64,000 nucleotides of DNA, from the NCBI RefSeq assembly GCF_963378075.1, contig NZ_OY726394.1, forward strand, positions 1,116,001 to 1,180,000, given 5' to 3'. The notes under the pieces are model-generated. The model was not told the DNA's origin and ran no database searches. It saw only the letters and a list, made by a program, of their open reading frames with translations. The stretch is from Mycolicibacter sp. MU0083. Lineage in GTDB: Bacteria; Actinomycetota; Actinomycetes; Mycobacteriales; Mycobacteriaceae. The position numbers and the translations under genes were made by a program. Numbering within the stretch: position 1 is the first letter of the stretch; each line of letters opens with the position of its first letter. Positions 18,314-27,570 of the stretch are shown piece after piece.

Positions 18314-20365
18314 TCAGCCGGCCCCGGCCCGGGCCAACGCGGCGCGGCCGAACGCACAATCGACCTCGGCGCAGAGCCGGTCCAACGACTCCGCCGCCCG
18401 CGCATCCCCGAGTCGGGCGGCCACCTCCCAGGCCTGCAACGCCACCGCCGACTGCCCACTGCGTTCCGCCATCCGCGCTGCGTCCCGAGCCGCGGTGATC
18501 GCGCCGTGCCGATCGCGCATACCGGCCCGTTGCCAGGCCCGCGCCATCCCCAACTCGGGCGCGAACAGCGCCGACTTGGTGCCGTGTCGGGACTCCGCCC
18601 GCCGCAACGCTTTTGCCGCACCGGCGATATCGGACTGGCGGGCCGATGCGATGGCCAGCAGGGTCAACGACAGCGGACCCCAGGAGTAGCCGGTGCGCTC
18701 CAGGGCGGCCGCCGCCGGTACCAGCAACTCGGTCGCGGCAGGGAAATCCTCGGCAGCGATCAGCACCTGTGCCACCAGCACCTCGCCGATCGCCCGGCCG
18801 GGCTGGGCCAGCTCGGCGAAATCGGTGAACCGCGCGGCCAGCTCACGCGCCTCGGCGATCCGGCCGGCCATCAGCAAGACGCTGATCTGGGCCAGACCGA
18901 CGGTGAACCGCAACACCCCGGGATGCTCGGCGTCGAGGGCCCGACGGGCCAGGGGATCGACGTCGTCGAATCGGCCGGCACGCGCCGCGCACAGGGCCGC
19001 GGCGCTGCCCGCCCAGGCCACCGCCATGTCGTCGGCGGCGGGATCGGCCAGCACCGCGGTGGCGGTCTCCACCGCCCGGCCGATATTGCCGGCGTTCATC
19101 GCGAAGGTGGCGCCCAGCGCGTCGAGAGTGACCTGCGGCCCCCGGCCGGTGACCCGGCCACGGGTGGCGGCCAGAAACGCCGTCGCACGCTCCGGCTCGC
19201 CCAGCATGAAGAACTGGTTGGCGGCCCGCGGCAGCGCCCAGGCCATCAGCTCCGGTTCGCTCAACACCGCCGGGTCGACCCCCGCCAGCACCTCGTCGGC
19301 GTCACGCCCCCGGCCCTGGAAGCCCAGCGCGTGCGCCAACACCAGCCGGGCCGGCAACCCGCCGCCGCGGTCCAGCGCGTGCCGGGCCAAGCGCTCGCAC
19401 AGGCTCAGGTCACCCAGTCGCAGCGCCTGCCGGGCGGTGTCGACCACCGCCGCGGCGGGCTGCGGAGCATCGCTGTCGAGTGCCAGTGCCGCCAGCCGCA
19501 GCTGTTCGACGACGTGCTCGCCGGTCCGGGCGGCCAGCACACCCACCACCTCGGTGCGCCGGGCGCGAGCCGCCGGCCCGTCGGGCCCGCCCAACGCAAC
19601 CCGGGCCCGTTCGGCGAAGAGTGGATGGGCGGTGTAGACCACCGGCTCCGGGCCGCGGCCGCCGCGGGTGCGGATCTCCACCGCGCCCAGCTCCTCGGCT
19701 CGGCGGACGGCGTGGTCGCCGGTGAGTCGGGTCAGGTCGGCCAACGCCAGCGGTTCGAAAACGGCCAGGTAGTCCAGCACCGCCCGCGCGTCGGCCGGCA
19801 ACCCCGCCACGAAGGCCTCGATGTCGGCGACGTCGTCACCGGCTCCGCCCGGGCCGTCGGGAACGGTGATCTCGATGCAGGGCAGCAGGTCGTCGCCCCG
19901 CAGTGCGGTGATGGGGGCCGGGACCGCAGTGGGACTCTCGGTGCAGCCGGTGACGATCATCCGGACCGTGCCGGTCAGCGCCAGCTGGTAGACCAGCGTC
20001 GCCGACAGGATGTCGAGGCGGTGGGCGTCGTCGACCACCAGCAGCAGTTCGGCACCCTGTTCGGCCAGCGAGTCCCGCGCCGCACGCAGCAGGGCGGCCG
20101 GTTTGCCGATATCGGCGATCCGCACCAGATGGCCGAAGGCGCCGAACGGCACATCGCGTTCGGTGGGGGTACCGATCACCCAGCGGATCCGGGTTCCCGG
20201 ACGGCGGGCGGCGTGTGCGTCGGCCGCCGATCGCGCCAGGGTGGACTTGCCGCACCCGTCGGGGCCCAGCAGCACCGCACCGGCCCGCGGCCGGTCGGCA
20301 TCCAGAGTCGCGGTGAGCCGATCCAGGGCCGCCGACTGCTCGGGGACGTTCCACCGGATCGGCAT
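18314..20365 (-). CDS. STAND/LuxR-type AAA ATPase without visible HTH (Rv1204c-like)
   Basis: The 683-aa protein starts with an ATP-binding domain: Walker A LLGPDGCGKSTLARS (about residues 33-47), Walker B ELLLVVDDAH (about 105-114), then a winged linker-like region (TRLTGDHAVRRAEELGAVEIRTRG). The rest, from about residue 290, is a long Ala/Leu-rich array of helical-pair (TPR-like) repeats. That is the plan of MalT/LuxR-family STAND regulators, but the C-terminus (FGRAALARAGAG) has no LuxR HTH. It may be a sensor that lost or never had DNA binding. Rv1204c occupies the same position, divergent from the LOG gene. A -10 TAAAAT lies seven bases before ATG 20365. The ligand and target are unknown. 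Confidence 0.82.
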   Translation of the reverse strand: MPIRWNVPEQSAALDRLTATLDADRPRAGAVLLGPDGCGKSTLARSAADAHAARRPGTRIRWVIGTPTERDVPFGAFGHLVRIADIGKPAALLRAARDSLAEQGAELLLVVDDAHRLDILSATLVYQLALTGTVRMIVTGCTESPTAVPAPITALRGDDLLPCIEITVPDGPGGAGDDVADIEAFVAGLPADARAVLDYLAVFEPLALADLTRLTGDHAVRRAEELGAVEIRTRGGRGPEPVVYTAHPLFAERARVALGGPDGPAARARRTEVVGVLAARTGEHVVEQLRLAALALDSDAPQPAAAVVDTARQALRLGDLSLCERLARHALDRGGGLPARLVLAHALGFQGRGRDADEVLAGVDPAVLSEPELMAWALPRAANQFFMLGEPERATAFLAATRGRVTGRGPQVTLDALGATFAMNAGNIGRAVETATAVLADPAADDMAVAWAGSAAALCAARAGRFDDVDPLARRALDAEHPGVLRFTVGLAQISVLLMAGRIAEARELAARFTDFAELAQPGRAIGEVLVAQVLIAAEDFPAATELLVPAAAALERTGYSWGPLSLTLLAIASARQSDIAGAAKALRRAESRHGTKSALFAPELGMARAWQRAGMRDRHGAITAARDAARMAERSGQSAVALQAWEVAARLGDARAAESLDRLCAEVDCAFGRAALARAGAG

Positions 20366-20412
20366 CGCCGCGATTTTACGGTCTGAGCCAACCGCCCGAT
20401 AGCCTTTCGGCT
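20366..20412. promoter_or_regulatory. 47-bp divergent leaderless promoter pair (ATPase / LOG)
   Basis: Leftward: TAAAAT (20378-20373), seven bases, ATG 20365. Rightward: TAGCCT (20400-20405), seven bases, GTG 20413. Neither start has a ribosome site. Confidence 0.62.
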
Positions 20413-20988
20413 GTGGGGTCTGCTGTGGGGTCAGGGGAATGGTCGGTCTGCGTCTACTGCGCGTCGGGGCCGAGTGATCCGGCGCTACTGGCGTTCGCCG
20501 CCGACGTCGGCGCGGCGATCGCGGAACGGGGCTGGACGCTGGTGTGGGGCGGCGGCAACGTCTCGGCGATGGGGGCGTTGGCGGCGGCGACGCGCCGGCG
20601 CGGTGGACGCACGGTCGGGGTGATCCCCAAAGCCCTGCTACACCGCGAGGTGGCCGACGTCGAGGCCGATGAGCTGATCGTCACCGACACCATGCGGGAG
20701 CGCAAACAGGTGATGGACGAGCGGTCCGACGCGTTCCTGACCCTGCCGGGCGGGATCGGCACCTGCGAAGAACTCTTCGAAACCTGGACCAGTGGCTCGT
20801 TGGGCATGCACGATAAGCCGGTGGTGATGCTCGATCCCGACGGCCATTACGCGGGGTTGTTGACCTGGCTGGCGGGGCTGGCCGATACCGGCTACGTATC
20901 CGGGCGGGCGATGCAGCGACTGCTGGTGGTCGACGAGTTGGAGGCGGCACTGGCCGCCTGCGCACCCGGTACCGCCGGTATCGATTAG
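20413..20988 (+). CDS. LOG-family cytokinin riboside 5'-monophosphate phosphoribohydrolase (Rv1205-like)
   Basis: The 191-aa Rossmann protein carries the LOG signature PGGIGTCEE at residues 112-120 and the upstream MRERK segment (Arg/Lys for phosphate). Related enzymes hydrolyse N6-substituted adenosine monophosphates to free bases and ribose 5-phosphate. In H37Rv, Rv1205 makes cytokinins and its build-up is harmful under nitric oxide stress when the proteasome is absent (established knowledge). The start codon choice is GTG 20413 by the leaderless -10; internal GTG codons a few residues later are possible. A -10 TAGGCT at 20988-20993, overlapping its stop, serves fadD6. Confidence 0.92.
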   Translation: MGSAVGSGEWSVCVYCASGPSDPALLAFAADVGAAIAERGWTLVWGGGNVSAMGALAAATRRRGGRTVGVIPKALLHREVADVEADELIVTDTMRERKQVMDERSDAFLTLPGGIGTCEELFETWTSGSLGMHDKPVVMLDPDGHYAGLLTWLAGLADTGYVSGRAMQRLLVVDELEAALAACAPGTAGID

Positions 20989-21029
20989 GCTCGCCAGGCC
21001 ACCGATGTTCAGCGAAACGAGGCGATAAC

Positions 21030-22817
21030 GTGTCCGACCACGATTCCGGCGCCGCCACCCGGGTAGGGCTGGCCGACCTGGTCACCCGTGTGCCCGGACT
21101 GCTCGTCGACGCCCCGGTGATCCTGCGCGGAGTGTGGACCGGCCTGCGGGCGCGCCCCACCTCCCCGGCGTCGATCGGCAAGGTGTTCCAGGACCGGGCG
21201 GCCCGATTCGCCGACCGGATCTTCATCCGTTTCGGCGATCAGCGGCTGACCTACCGCGAAGCCAACCAGACCGTCAACCGCTACGCCGCCGTGCTGGCCG
21301 CCCGCGGCGTCGGCCACGGCGACGTCGTGGGGATCATGCTGCGCAATTCCCCGGACGCGGTGCTGATGATGCTGGCCGTCGCCAAACGCGGTGGGGTCGC
21401 CGGCATGCTCAACTACAACCAGCGCGGCGACGTACTGGCACACAGCCTGGGCGTGCTCGACGCCGCGCTGCTGGTCGCCGAAGAAGACCTGGTCGACGCC
21501 GTGACCGACTGTGGTGCCGAGGCGGCCCCGGTGACCATCGAGGAGTTCCGGCGGCTGGCCGCCACCGCACCGGCGACCGATCCCGCCTCGGTCAACGCCG
21601 TGCTGGCCAAGGACACCGCGTTCTACATCTTCACCTCCGGCACCACCGGCTATCCCAAGGCCAGCGTGATGACGCATTACCGGTGGCTGCGGGCCCTGGC
21701 GACGTTCGGCGGCATCGGCCTGCGACTGCGCGGCGACGACACGCTGTACTGCTGCCTGCCGCTGTACCACAACAACGCGCTGACGGTCGCGGTCTCGTCG
21801 GTGCTCAACTCCGGTGCCACCCTGGCGCTCGGCAAATCCTTCTCCGCCTCCCGGTTCTGGGACGAGGTGATCGCCGCCGAGGCCACCGCGTTCGTCTACA
21901 TCGGCGAACTCTGCCGTTACCTGCTCAACCAGCCCGTCAAGCCGACCGATCGGGCGCACAAGGTGCGGGTGATCGCCGGCAACGGTCTGCGCCCGGAGAT
22001 CTGGGACGAGTTCACCCACCGCTTCGGGATCAAGCGGGTCTGCGAGTTCTACGCGGCCAGCGAGAGCAACAGCGCCTTCCTCAACGTCTTCAACGTGCCG
22101 CGCAGCACCGGCGTCTACCCGTTGCCGCTGGCCTACGTCCAGTACGACCCCGACACCGGTCTGCCGCTGCGCGGCGACGACGGCCGGGTGCGCCGGGTTC
22201 CGGACGGCCAGCCCGGGCTGCTGCTGAGCCCGGTCAACCGGTTCTCCCCGTTCGACGGCTACACCGACCCGGAGGCCAACGAGAAGAAACTGGTGCGCAA
22301 CGCGTTCCGCGACGGCGACTGCTGGTTCAACACCGGGGACCTGATGCGGCCGCAGGGCATGGGGCACGCCGCGTTCGTCGACCGGCTCGGCGACACCTTC
22401 CGCTGGAAGGGCGAGAACGTGGCCACCACGCAGGTCGAGGCCGCGGTCTGCGCCGACGAGTCGGTCGAGGAGTGCGCGGTCTACGGGGTGGAGGTACCCG
22501 GGACCGGGGGCCGGGCCGGGATGGCCGCGGTCAAACTGCGGGACGGCGAAACGTTCGACGGGGCCGCGCTGGCCGAAGTGGTCTGCGATCAGCTGCCGTC
22601 CTACGCGGTGCCGCTGTTCGTCCGGTTGGTGTCCTCGATGGCCCACACCACCACGTTCAAGAGCCGCAAGGTGGAGTTGCGCGAACAGGGCTACGGTGCC
22701 GGCGGGGCGGTCATCGAGGAACCGCTGTACGTACTGGCCGGCCGCACCGAAGGCTATGTGCCCTTCTACGCCGAATACCCGGGCGAAGTGGCCGCCGGTC
22801 AGCGTCCGAAGGGCTGA
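21030..22817 (+). CDS. fadD6: Fatty-acid-CoA ligase FadD6 (very-long-chain acyl-CoA synthetase type)
   Basis: This 595-aa ANL enzyme resembles fatty acid transport protein/very-long-chain acyl-CoA synthetases. Motifs are the AMP-binding loop YIFTSGTTGYPKAS (about residues 199-212), YAASESN, the FATP motif NTGDLMRPQGMGHAAFVDRLGDTFRWKGENV and the C-terminal TTFKSRKVELR with the catalytic Lys region. Rv1206 is 597 aa. It activates imported long-chain fatty acids and is linked with triacylglycerol storage in M. tuberculosis (established knowledge). GTG 21030 has a weak GAGG upstream; a -10 TAGGCT at 20988-20993 gives a leader of about 30 nt. Confidence 0.95.
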   Translation: MSDHDSGAATRVGLADLVTRVPGLLVDAPVILRGVWTGLRARPTSPASIGKVFQDRAARFADRIFIRFGDQRLTYREANQTVNRYAAVLAARGVGHGDVVGIMLRNSPDAVLMMLAVAKRGGVAGMLNYNQRGDVLAHSLGVLDAALLVAEEDLVDAVTDCGAEAAPVTIEEFRRLAATAPATDPASVNAVLAKDTAFYIFTSGTTGYPKASVMTHYRWLRALATFGGIGLRLRGDDTLYCCLPLYHNNALTVAVSSVLNSGATLALGKSFSASRFWDEVIAAEATAFVYIGELCRYLLNQPVKPTDRAHKVRVIAGNGLRPEIWDEFTHRFGIKRVCEFYAASESNSAFLNVFNVPRSTGVYPLPLAYVQYDPDTGLPLRGDDGRVRRVPDGQPGLLLSPVNRFSPFDGYTDPEANEKKLVRNAFRDGDCWFNTGDLMRPQGMGHAAFVDRLGDTFRWKGENVATTQVEAAVCADESVEECAVYGVEVPGTGGRAGMAAVKLRDGETFDGAALAEVVCDQLPSYAVPLFVRLVSSMAHTTTFKSRKVELREQGYGAGGAVIEEPLYVLAGRTEGYVPFYAEYPGEVAAGQRPKG

Positions 22818-22855
22818 GCGAGCAGGCCCGGACGGCAACCAGGCACCATAGACGG

Positions 22856-23731
22856 GTGCAGTCCCACTTCTGCGGTCGTCCGGTCGCGGCTGATCGTGCG
22901 CTGATCATGGCGATCGTCAACCGCACCCCGGACTCCTTCTACGATGCGGGCGCCACGTTCACCGACGAGGCGGCCAAGTCCGCCGTGCACGCCGCCATCG
23001 CCGACGGCGCCGATGTCATCGACGTCGGCGGGGTCAAAGCCGGGCCGGGGCAGACCGTCGACGCCGACACCGAGACCGCCCGGGTGGTCCCGTTCATCGA
23101 ATGGCTGCGCAGCGCCTACCCCGACCAGCTGATCAGCGTCGACACCTGGCGCTCGGAGGTGGCCAAACGGGCCTGCGCGGCCGGTGCCGACCTGATCAAC
23201 GACACCTGGGCCGGGATCGACCCGGAACTGCCCGCGGTGGCCGCCGAATTCGGGGCGGGCCTGGTCTGTTCGCACACCGGAGGTGCGGTGCCGCGCACCC
23301 GCCCGTTCCGGGTGCGTTACGGAACGACCGTCGACGGGGTGGTGCAAGCGGTGATCACCGAGGTCACCGCCGCCGCGGAGCGGGCGGTGGCGGCGGGGGT
23401 GGCGCGGGACCGGGTGCTGATCGATCCGACCCATGATTTCGGCAAGAACACCTTCCACGGGCTAGCGTTGTTGCGACATGCGGAGGACTTGGTCGGTACC
23501 GGATGGCCGGTGCTGATGGCGCTCTCCAACAAAGACTTCATCGGGGAGACTCTTGGAGTGGGTCTCACCGAACGACTGGACGGAACATTGGCGGCCACCG
23601 CATTGGCGGCGGCCGCCGGAGCCCGGATGTTTCGGGTTCACGAGGTCGGGCCGACCCGGCGCGTCCTGGAGATGGTGGCATCGATCCAGGGCGTGCGGAC
23701 CCCGACCCGCACAGTAAGGGGACTTGCATGA
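22856..23731 (+). CDS. folP2: FolP2, dihydropteroate synthase homologue
   Basis: The TIM-barrel DHPS fold is clear in 291 aa: MAIVNRTPDSFYD, ADVIDVGGVKAGPG, LISVDTWRSEVA, DLINDTW and DPTHDFGKNTFHG. In M. tuberculosis FolP2 (Rv1207) lacks true dihydropteroate synthase activity and is thought to have another role (established knowledge), unlike FolP1. GTG 22856 is the start; the ATG at 22909 would remove conserved N-terminal residues. Its stop overlaps the ATG of gpgS as ATGA, so the two are translationally coupled and form an operon, perhaps hinting at a link with methylglucose polysaccharide synthesis (inference). Confidence 0.94.
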   Translation: MQSHFCGRPVAADRALIMAIVNRTPDSFYDAGATFTDEAAKSAVHAAIADGADVIDVGGVKAGPGQTVDADTETARVVPFIEWLRSAYPDQLISVDTWRSEVAKRACAAGADLINDTWAGIDPELPAVAAEFGAGLVCSHTGGAVPRTRPFRVRYGTTVDGVVQAVITEVTAAAERAVAAGVARDRVLIDPTHDFGKNTFHGLALLRHAEDLVGTGWPVLMALSNKDFIGETLGVGLTERLDGTLAATALAAAAGARMFRVHEVGPTRRVLEMVASIQGVRTPTRTVRGLA

Positions 23732-24675
23732 CCGACCTGGTCTCGGCGCCGGGTGACACCCGGCTGTCCGGGCGTACCTGGAGCCGCCCGAACTGGACGG
23801 TGGCCGAGCTGCTGGCGGCCAAGGCCAAGACCGGGCGCAGCATCTCGGTGGTGCTGCCCGCGCTGAACGAGCAGGCGACCATCGAATCGGTCATCGACAG
23901 CATCACGCCGCTGGTCGACAACCTGGTCGACGAGCTGATCGTGCTGGACTCCGGTTCGACCGACGACACCGAGATCCGCTCCATCGCCGCCGGTGCCCGG
24001 GTGGTCAGCCGTGAGCAGGCCGTGCCGGAGATCCCGCCGCAAGCCGGCAAGGGCGAGGCGCTGTGGCGCTCCCTGGCGGCCACCAGCGGTGACATCGTGG
24101 TGTTCGTCGACTCCGACCTCATCGATCCCGACCCGATGTTCGTGCCGAACCTGGTCGGGCCGCTGCTCACCGGCGACGGCGTGCACCTGGTCAAAGGCTT
24201 CTATCGGCGGCCGCTGAAGGTCAACGGCACCGAGGACGCCACCGGCGGCGGCCGGGTCACCGAACTGGTCGCCCGACCGCTGCTGACCGCACTGCGACCC
24301 GATCTGGGCGCCGTGCTGCAGCCGTTGGGCGGCGAGTACGCGGGCAGCCGCGAACTGCTGGCCTCGGTGCCGTTCGCGCCCGGCTACGGGGTGGAGATCG
24401 GGCTGTTGATCGACACCTACGATCGGCTGGGGCTGGAGGCGATCGCCCAGGTGAACCTGGGTGTTCGTGCACATCGGAACCGCCCGTTGGCCGAATTGGC
24501 GGTGATGAGCCGCCAGGTCATCGCCACCTTGCTGTCGCGCTGCGGGGTGCCCGACTCCGGGGTGGGACTGACCCAGTTCTTCGCCGGCGGCGCCGACGGC
24601 CTGGACTACCGGCCGCACACCACGCCGCTGTCGCTGGTCGACCGGCCGCCGATGAACTCGCTGCGCCAGCGCTGA
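23728..24675 (+). CDS. gpgS: Glucosyl-3-phosphoglycerate synthase GpgS
   Basis: GpgS is a GT-A-fold glycosyltransferase (GT81) that makes glucosyl-3-phosphoglycerate from a nucleotide-glucose (UDP-glucose) and 3-phosphoglycerate, the first step of methylglucose lipopolysaccharide synthesis. The 315-aa protein shows SVVLPALNEQATIESV, VLDSGSTDDT, the metal-binding DSDLI (D-x-D) motif and the acceptor segment PLGGEYAGSRELL. Rv1208 is about 324 aa. ATG 23728 overlaps the folP2 stop and follows AAGGGGA. Confidence 0.96.
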   Translation: MTDLVSAPGDTRLSGRTWSRPNWTVAELLAAKAKTGRSISVVLPALNEQATIESVIDSITPLVDNLVDELIVLDSGSTDDTEIRSIAAGARVVSREQAVPEIPPQAGKGEALWRSLAATSGDIVVFVDSDLIDPDPMFVPNLVGPLLTGDGVHLVKGFYRRPLKVNGTEDATGGGRVTELVARPLLTALRPDLGAVLQPLGGEYAGSRELLASVPFAPGYGVEIGLLIDTYDRLGLEAIAQVNLGVRAHRNRPLAELAVMSRQVIATLLSRCGVPDSGVGLTQFFAGGADGLDYRPHTTPLSLVDRPPMNSLRQR

Positions 24676-24721
24676 TCGGGTAACCGCGATCTCCACGGAG
24701 CGATGAGGCACTATCGAAACC

Positions 24722-25033
24722 GTGACACTGGTGTTGCTCTACCTCGTGGTGCTCGTCCTCACCGCGCTGCTGCTGTTCGGGGTGGCCAGCGTGCTGTTCG
24801 GCCGCGGGGAACAGTTGCCGCCGTTGCCGCGGGGCACCACCGCGACCATGTTGCCGGCCTCAGATGTGACCGGTGCCGATGTCGACGCGGTCAAGTTCTC
24901 CCAGGTATTGCGGGGCTACCACACCGGTGAGGTGGATTGGGTGCTGGAGCGCCTGGGCGCCGAGATAGACCTACTGCGCGGTCGGCTGGCGGCGGCGGAG
25001 GCGGCCGATGCTCCCGCTGCGGAGCCGCGATGA
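24722..25033 (+). CDS. Membrane-anchored DivIVA-domain protein, 103 aa (Rv1209-like)
   Basis: Residues 1-28 form one transmembrane segment (LVLLYLVVLVLTALLLFGVASVLF). The C-terminal part has the DivIVA-domain repeat signature FSQVLRGYHTGEVDWVLERLGAEIDLL and a short coiled coil. DivIVA-type segments target curved or polar membranes, so a place at septum or pole is possible. The start is GTG 24722. Its TGA overlaps the ATG of the tag gene (ATGA), making an operon. Confidence 0.85.
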   Translation: MTLVLLYLVVLVLTALLLFGVASVLFGRGEQLPPLPRGTTATMLPASDVTGADVDAVKFSQVLRGYHTGEVDWVLERLGAEIDLLRGRLAAAEAADAPAAEPR

Positions 25034-25605
25034 GCGGGGTCGCCCACGACGGCCGCACCCGGTGCGGTTGGGTCGACGGTGGCTCGGAGCTCTACCTCGA
25101 CTACCACGACCGGGAGTGGGGGCGCCCGGTGCGCGATGCGGCCGCGTTGTTCGAACGGGTCAGTCTGGAAGCCTTCCAAAGCGGCCTGTCGTGGCTGGTG
25201 ATTCTGCGCAAGCGGGAGAATTTCCGTCGCGCGTTCGCCGGTTTCGACGTCGAGACCGTCGCGGGGTTCACCGAGGCGGACGTGCTGCGGCTGATGGGCG
25301 ATGCCGGCATCGTGCGCAACCGGGCCAAGATCGAGGCGACGATCGCCAACGCCCGCGCGACCCTCGAGCTGGGCACGACCGACCTGGTGGAGCTGTTGTG
25401 GTCGTTCGCCCCGCCGGCGCGCCCGCGCCCGATCGACCTGGCGGCGGTGCCGGCCGTGACTCCGGAATCGACGGCGATGGCCCGGGAACTGAAGCGCCGC
25501 GGGTTTCGTTTCGTGGGTCCCACCACCGCATATGCGTTGATGCAGGCCACCGGGATGGTCGATGACCACGTACAGGCATGTTGGGTGCCACCGATCAGCG
25601 GTTAG
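25030..25605 (+). CDS. tagA: DNA-3-methyladenine glycosylase I
   Basis: This is the Tag-type helix-hairpin glycosylase that removes 3-methyladenine from alkylated DNA. The 191-aa protein has the zinc ligands typical of the family: Cys in TRCGWVD, His in DYHDREWG and the C-terminal His and Cys in DDHVQACW. Catalytic/recognition landmarks are REWG and EAFQSGLSWLVILRKRENF. It matches Rv1210 (about 204 aa). The ATG at 25030 overlaps the preceding stop. Promoter sharing with the DivIVA-like gene is expected. Confidence 0.95.
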   Translation: MSGVAHDGRTRCGWVDGGSELYLDYHDREWGRPVRDAAALFERVSLEAFQSGLSWLVILRKRENFRRAFAGFDVETVAGFTEADVLRLMGDAGIVRNRAKIEATIANARATLELGTTDLVELLWSFAPPARPRPIDLAAVPAVTPESTAMARELKRRGFRFVGPTTAYALMQATGMVDDHVQACWVPPISG

Positions 25606-25771
25606 ATCCACTAAAATGGACGGCGGAATTGGGTCTTGTGCACGCGCCGTCGCCGATAGGGAAGAATGGCGAAGTGAAATCGCAGTTCGATACCGGACGC
25701 TGTGACTGCCGTGCACGCCCGGTGGAGATCAAGGGCGCGGCCTGCGGGCCGGTACCTGGAGGGAGCACTCG

Positions 25772-25939
25772 ATGGCGGCCATGAAGCCCCGGACCGGTGA
25801 CGGTCCGCTGGAAGCGACAAAAGAGGGGCGTGGCATCGTGATGCGGGTACCACTCGAAGGCGGTGGACGGCTGGTCGTCGAGTTGACTCCCGACGAGGCC
25901 GCCGCACTCGGCGACGAACTCAAGGCCGTCACCAGCTAG
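25772..25939 (+). CDS. DUF3117 small conserved protein, 55 aa (Rv1211-like)
   Basis: ATG 25772 has a strong GGAGGGAG site (25758-25765) six bases upstream; ATG 25781 is a second option. The peptide MAAMKPRTGDGPLEATKEG... GRLVVELTPDEAAALGDEL is the actinobacterial DUF3117 family, very conserved in sequence and length. The function is unknown. It sits alone between the tag gene and glgC. Confidence 0.92.
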   Translation: MAAMKPRTGDGPLEATKEGRGIVMRVPLEGGGRLVVELTPDEAAALGDELKAVTS

Positions 25940-26334
25940 AGACGCCGCCGGTTCGGACTGTCCGTCGGCTCAGCGGGCCGCCTACCGGTGGCCGGTCGGG
26001 TCGATCACCCCTGCCCGCGTCGGATCATCGACCCCGCGGTGCCGCACGCCGTCGTCTCCGGATCGACGATGCCCGACGATTCGTGCACCGACGGGCAGAA
26101 CTGCTGTCGCCGAGAGTAATTCGCGGGTCTGCCGCGCCGGTGGTGTTTCCGGGGCACAACCGCCGTAGATCTTGGGCCGGTGTCCCGCGTCGACATCGCC
26201 GCCCGCACGACCGGCACGCTGGTGTTGCGCGGCCGTCGGCAGCGTGGCGGAGGGTGGAGCCCAACCTGTGAGAACCGTTCGCAATCGTGAAGTCGACCTG
26301 GCAGGGCCCCGACGCGGCCGATAGGTTTGTGGCC
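25940..26334. other. 395-bp gap where H37Rv carries glgM
   Basis: No convincing gene. A leftward 100-codon opening (26284-25982) and a short rightward one show no family motif I can recognise and no ribosome site. In H37Rv the glycosyltransferase gene glgA/glgM (Rv1212c) lies here divergent from glgC; I see no remnant of it. The right end carries the glgC promoter. Confidence 0.55.
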
Positions 26335-26337
26335 ATG
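26322..26337 (+). promoter_or_regulatory. Candidate leaderless promoter of glgC
   Basis: TAGGTT (26322-26327), seven bases, then ATG 26335. There is no ribosome site. Confidence 0.58.
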
Positions 26338-27549
26338 AGGGAAGCGCCGCATGTGCTGGGCATCGTTCTGGCCGGTGGTGAGGGCAAGCGACTGCATCCG
26401 CTGACCGTGGATCGGGCGAAGCCGGCGGTCCCGTTCGGGGGCGCCTACCGGTTGATCGACTTCGTGCTGTCGAACCTGGTCAACGCGCGTTATCTGCGGG
26501 TCTGCGTGCTGACGCAGTACAAGTCGCACTCGCTGGACCGGCACATCTCCCAGAACTGGCGACTGAGCGGCCTGGCGGGGGAGTACATCACCTCGGTGCC
26601 GGCCCAGCAACGCCTCGGCCCGCGTTGGTACACCGGTTCCGCCGATGCCATCTACCAGTCGCTGAACCTGATCTTCGACGAAGATCCGGACTACATCGTG
26701 GTTTTCGGCGCCGACCACGTGTACCGGATGGACCCCGAACAGATGGTGCGCTTCCACATCGACAGCGGTGCGGGCGCGACCGTCGCCGGGGTTCGGATAC
26801 CGCGAGCGGAGGCGTCGTCGTTCGGATGCATCGACGCCGACGAGTCGGGGCGGATCCGTGGCTTTCTGGAGAAGCCGGCGAACCCGCCCGGCACCCCCGG
26901 CGACCCCGACAGCACGTATGCGTCGATGGGCAACTACGTCTTCACCACCAAGGTTCTAGTCGATGCGATCCGCGCCGACGCCGACGACGACCACTCCGAT
27001 CACGACATGGGCGGCAACATCATTCCGCGCCTGGTGGCCGACGGGATGGCGGCCGTCTACGACTTCTCCGACAACGAGGTGCCCGGGGCCACCGAGCGCG
27101 ACCGGGGCTATTGGCGCGACGTCGGGACCCTGGACGCGTTCTACGACGCGCACATGGACCTGGTGTCGGCGCACCCGATCTTCAACCTCTACAACAACCG
27201 CTGGCCGATTCACGGGGCGACGGAGAACCTCGCGCCGGCGAAGTTCGTCAACGGGGGCTCGGCGCAGGAGTCGGTGGTGGGCGCCGGCAGCGTCATATCG
27301 GCGGGCTCGGTGCGCAATTCGGTGTTGTCGTCGAACGTGGTGATCGACGACGGCGCCATCGTGGAGGACAGCGTGATCATGCCCGGGACCCGCATCGGTC
27401 GTGGCGCGGTGGTGCGGCACGCGATCCTCGACAAGAACGTCGTGGTCGGTCCGGGCGAGATGATCGGAGTCGACCTGGAGAAGGACCGGGAGCGGTTCTC
27501 CATCAGCGCCGGCGGTGTGGTGGCCGTCGGTAAAGGGGTGTGGATCTAG
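26335..27549 (+). CDS. glgC: Glucose-1-phosphate adenylyltransferase GlgC
   Basis: GlgC makes ADP-glucose from ATP and glucose 1-phosphate, feeding maltose-1-phosphate/alpha-glucan synthesis. It is 404 aa, the same length as Rv1213. It has the N-terminal nucleotidyltransferase loop [25 protein letters not shown], the DFVLSN and [10 protein letters not shown] (metal Asp) motifs, GCIDAD, FLEKP and a C-terminal left-handed beta-helix ([24 protein letters not shown]...). The leaderless -10 fixes ATG 26335 over the in-frame GTG 26287. The usual neighbour glgM is missing here, so the ADP-glucose consumer must be encoded elsewhere. Confidence 0.97.
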   Translation: MREAPHVLGIVLAGGEGKRLHPLTVDRAKPAVPFGGAYRLIDFVLSNLVNARYLRVCVLTQYKSHSLDRHISQNWRLSGLAGEYITSVPAQQRLGPRWYTGSADAIYQSLNLIFDEDPDYIVVFGADHVYRMDPEQMVRFHIDSGAGATVAGVRIPRAEASSFGCIDADESGRIRGFLEKPANPPGTPGDPDSTYASMGNYVFTTKVLVDAIRADADDDHSDHDMGGNIIPRLVADGMAAVYDFSDNEVPGATERDRGYWRDVGTLDAFYDAHMDLVSAHPIFNLYNNRWPIHGATENLAPAKFVNGGSAQESVVGAGSVISAGSVRNSVLSSNVVIDDGAIVEDSVIMPGTRIGRGAVVRHAILDKNVVVGPGEMIGVDLEKDRERFSISAGGVVAVGKGVWI

Positions 27550-27570
27550 CGGGTCGCGGCTCGACGGGGC

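Noticed and set aside
25606..25640. Possible iron-regulator box near TCCACTAAAATGGA
   Set aside because: The dyad is short and does not resemble the IdeR consensus; too weak to list.
25982..26284. Leftward 100-codon opening in the glgC upstream gap, considered as a glgM remnant
   Set aside because: I could find no glycosyltransferase motif in any frame and no ribosome site.
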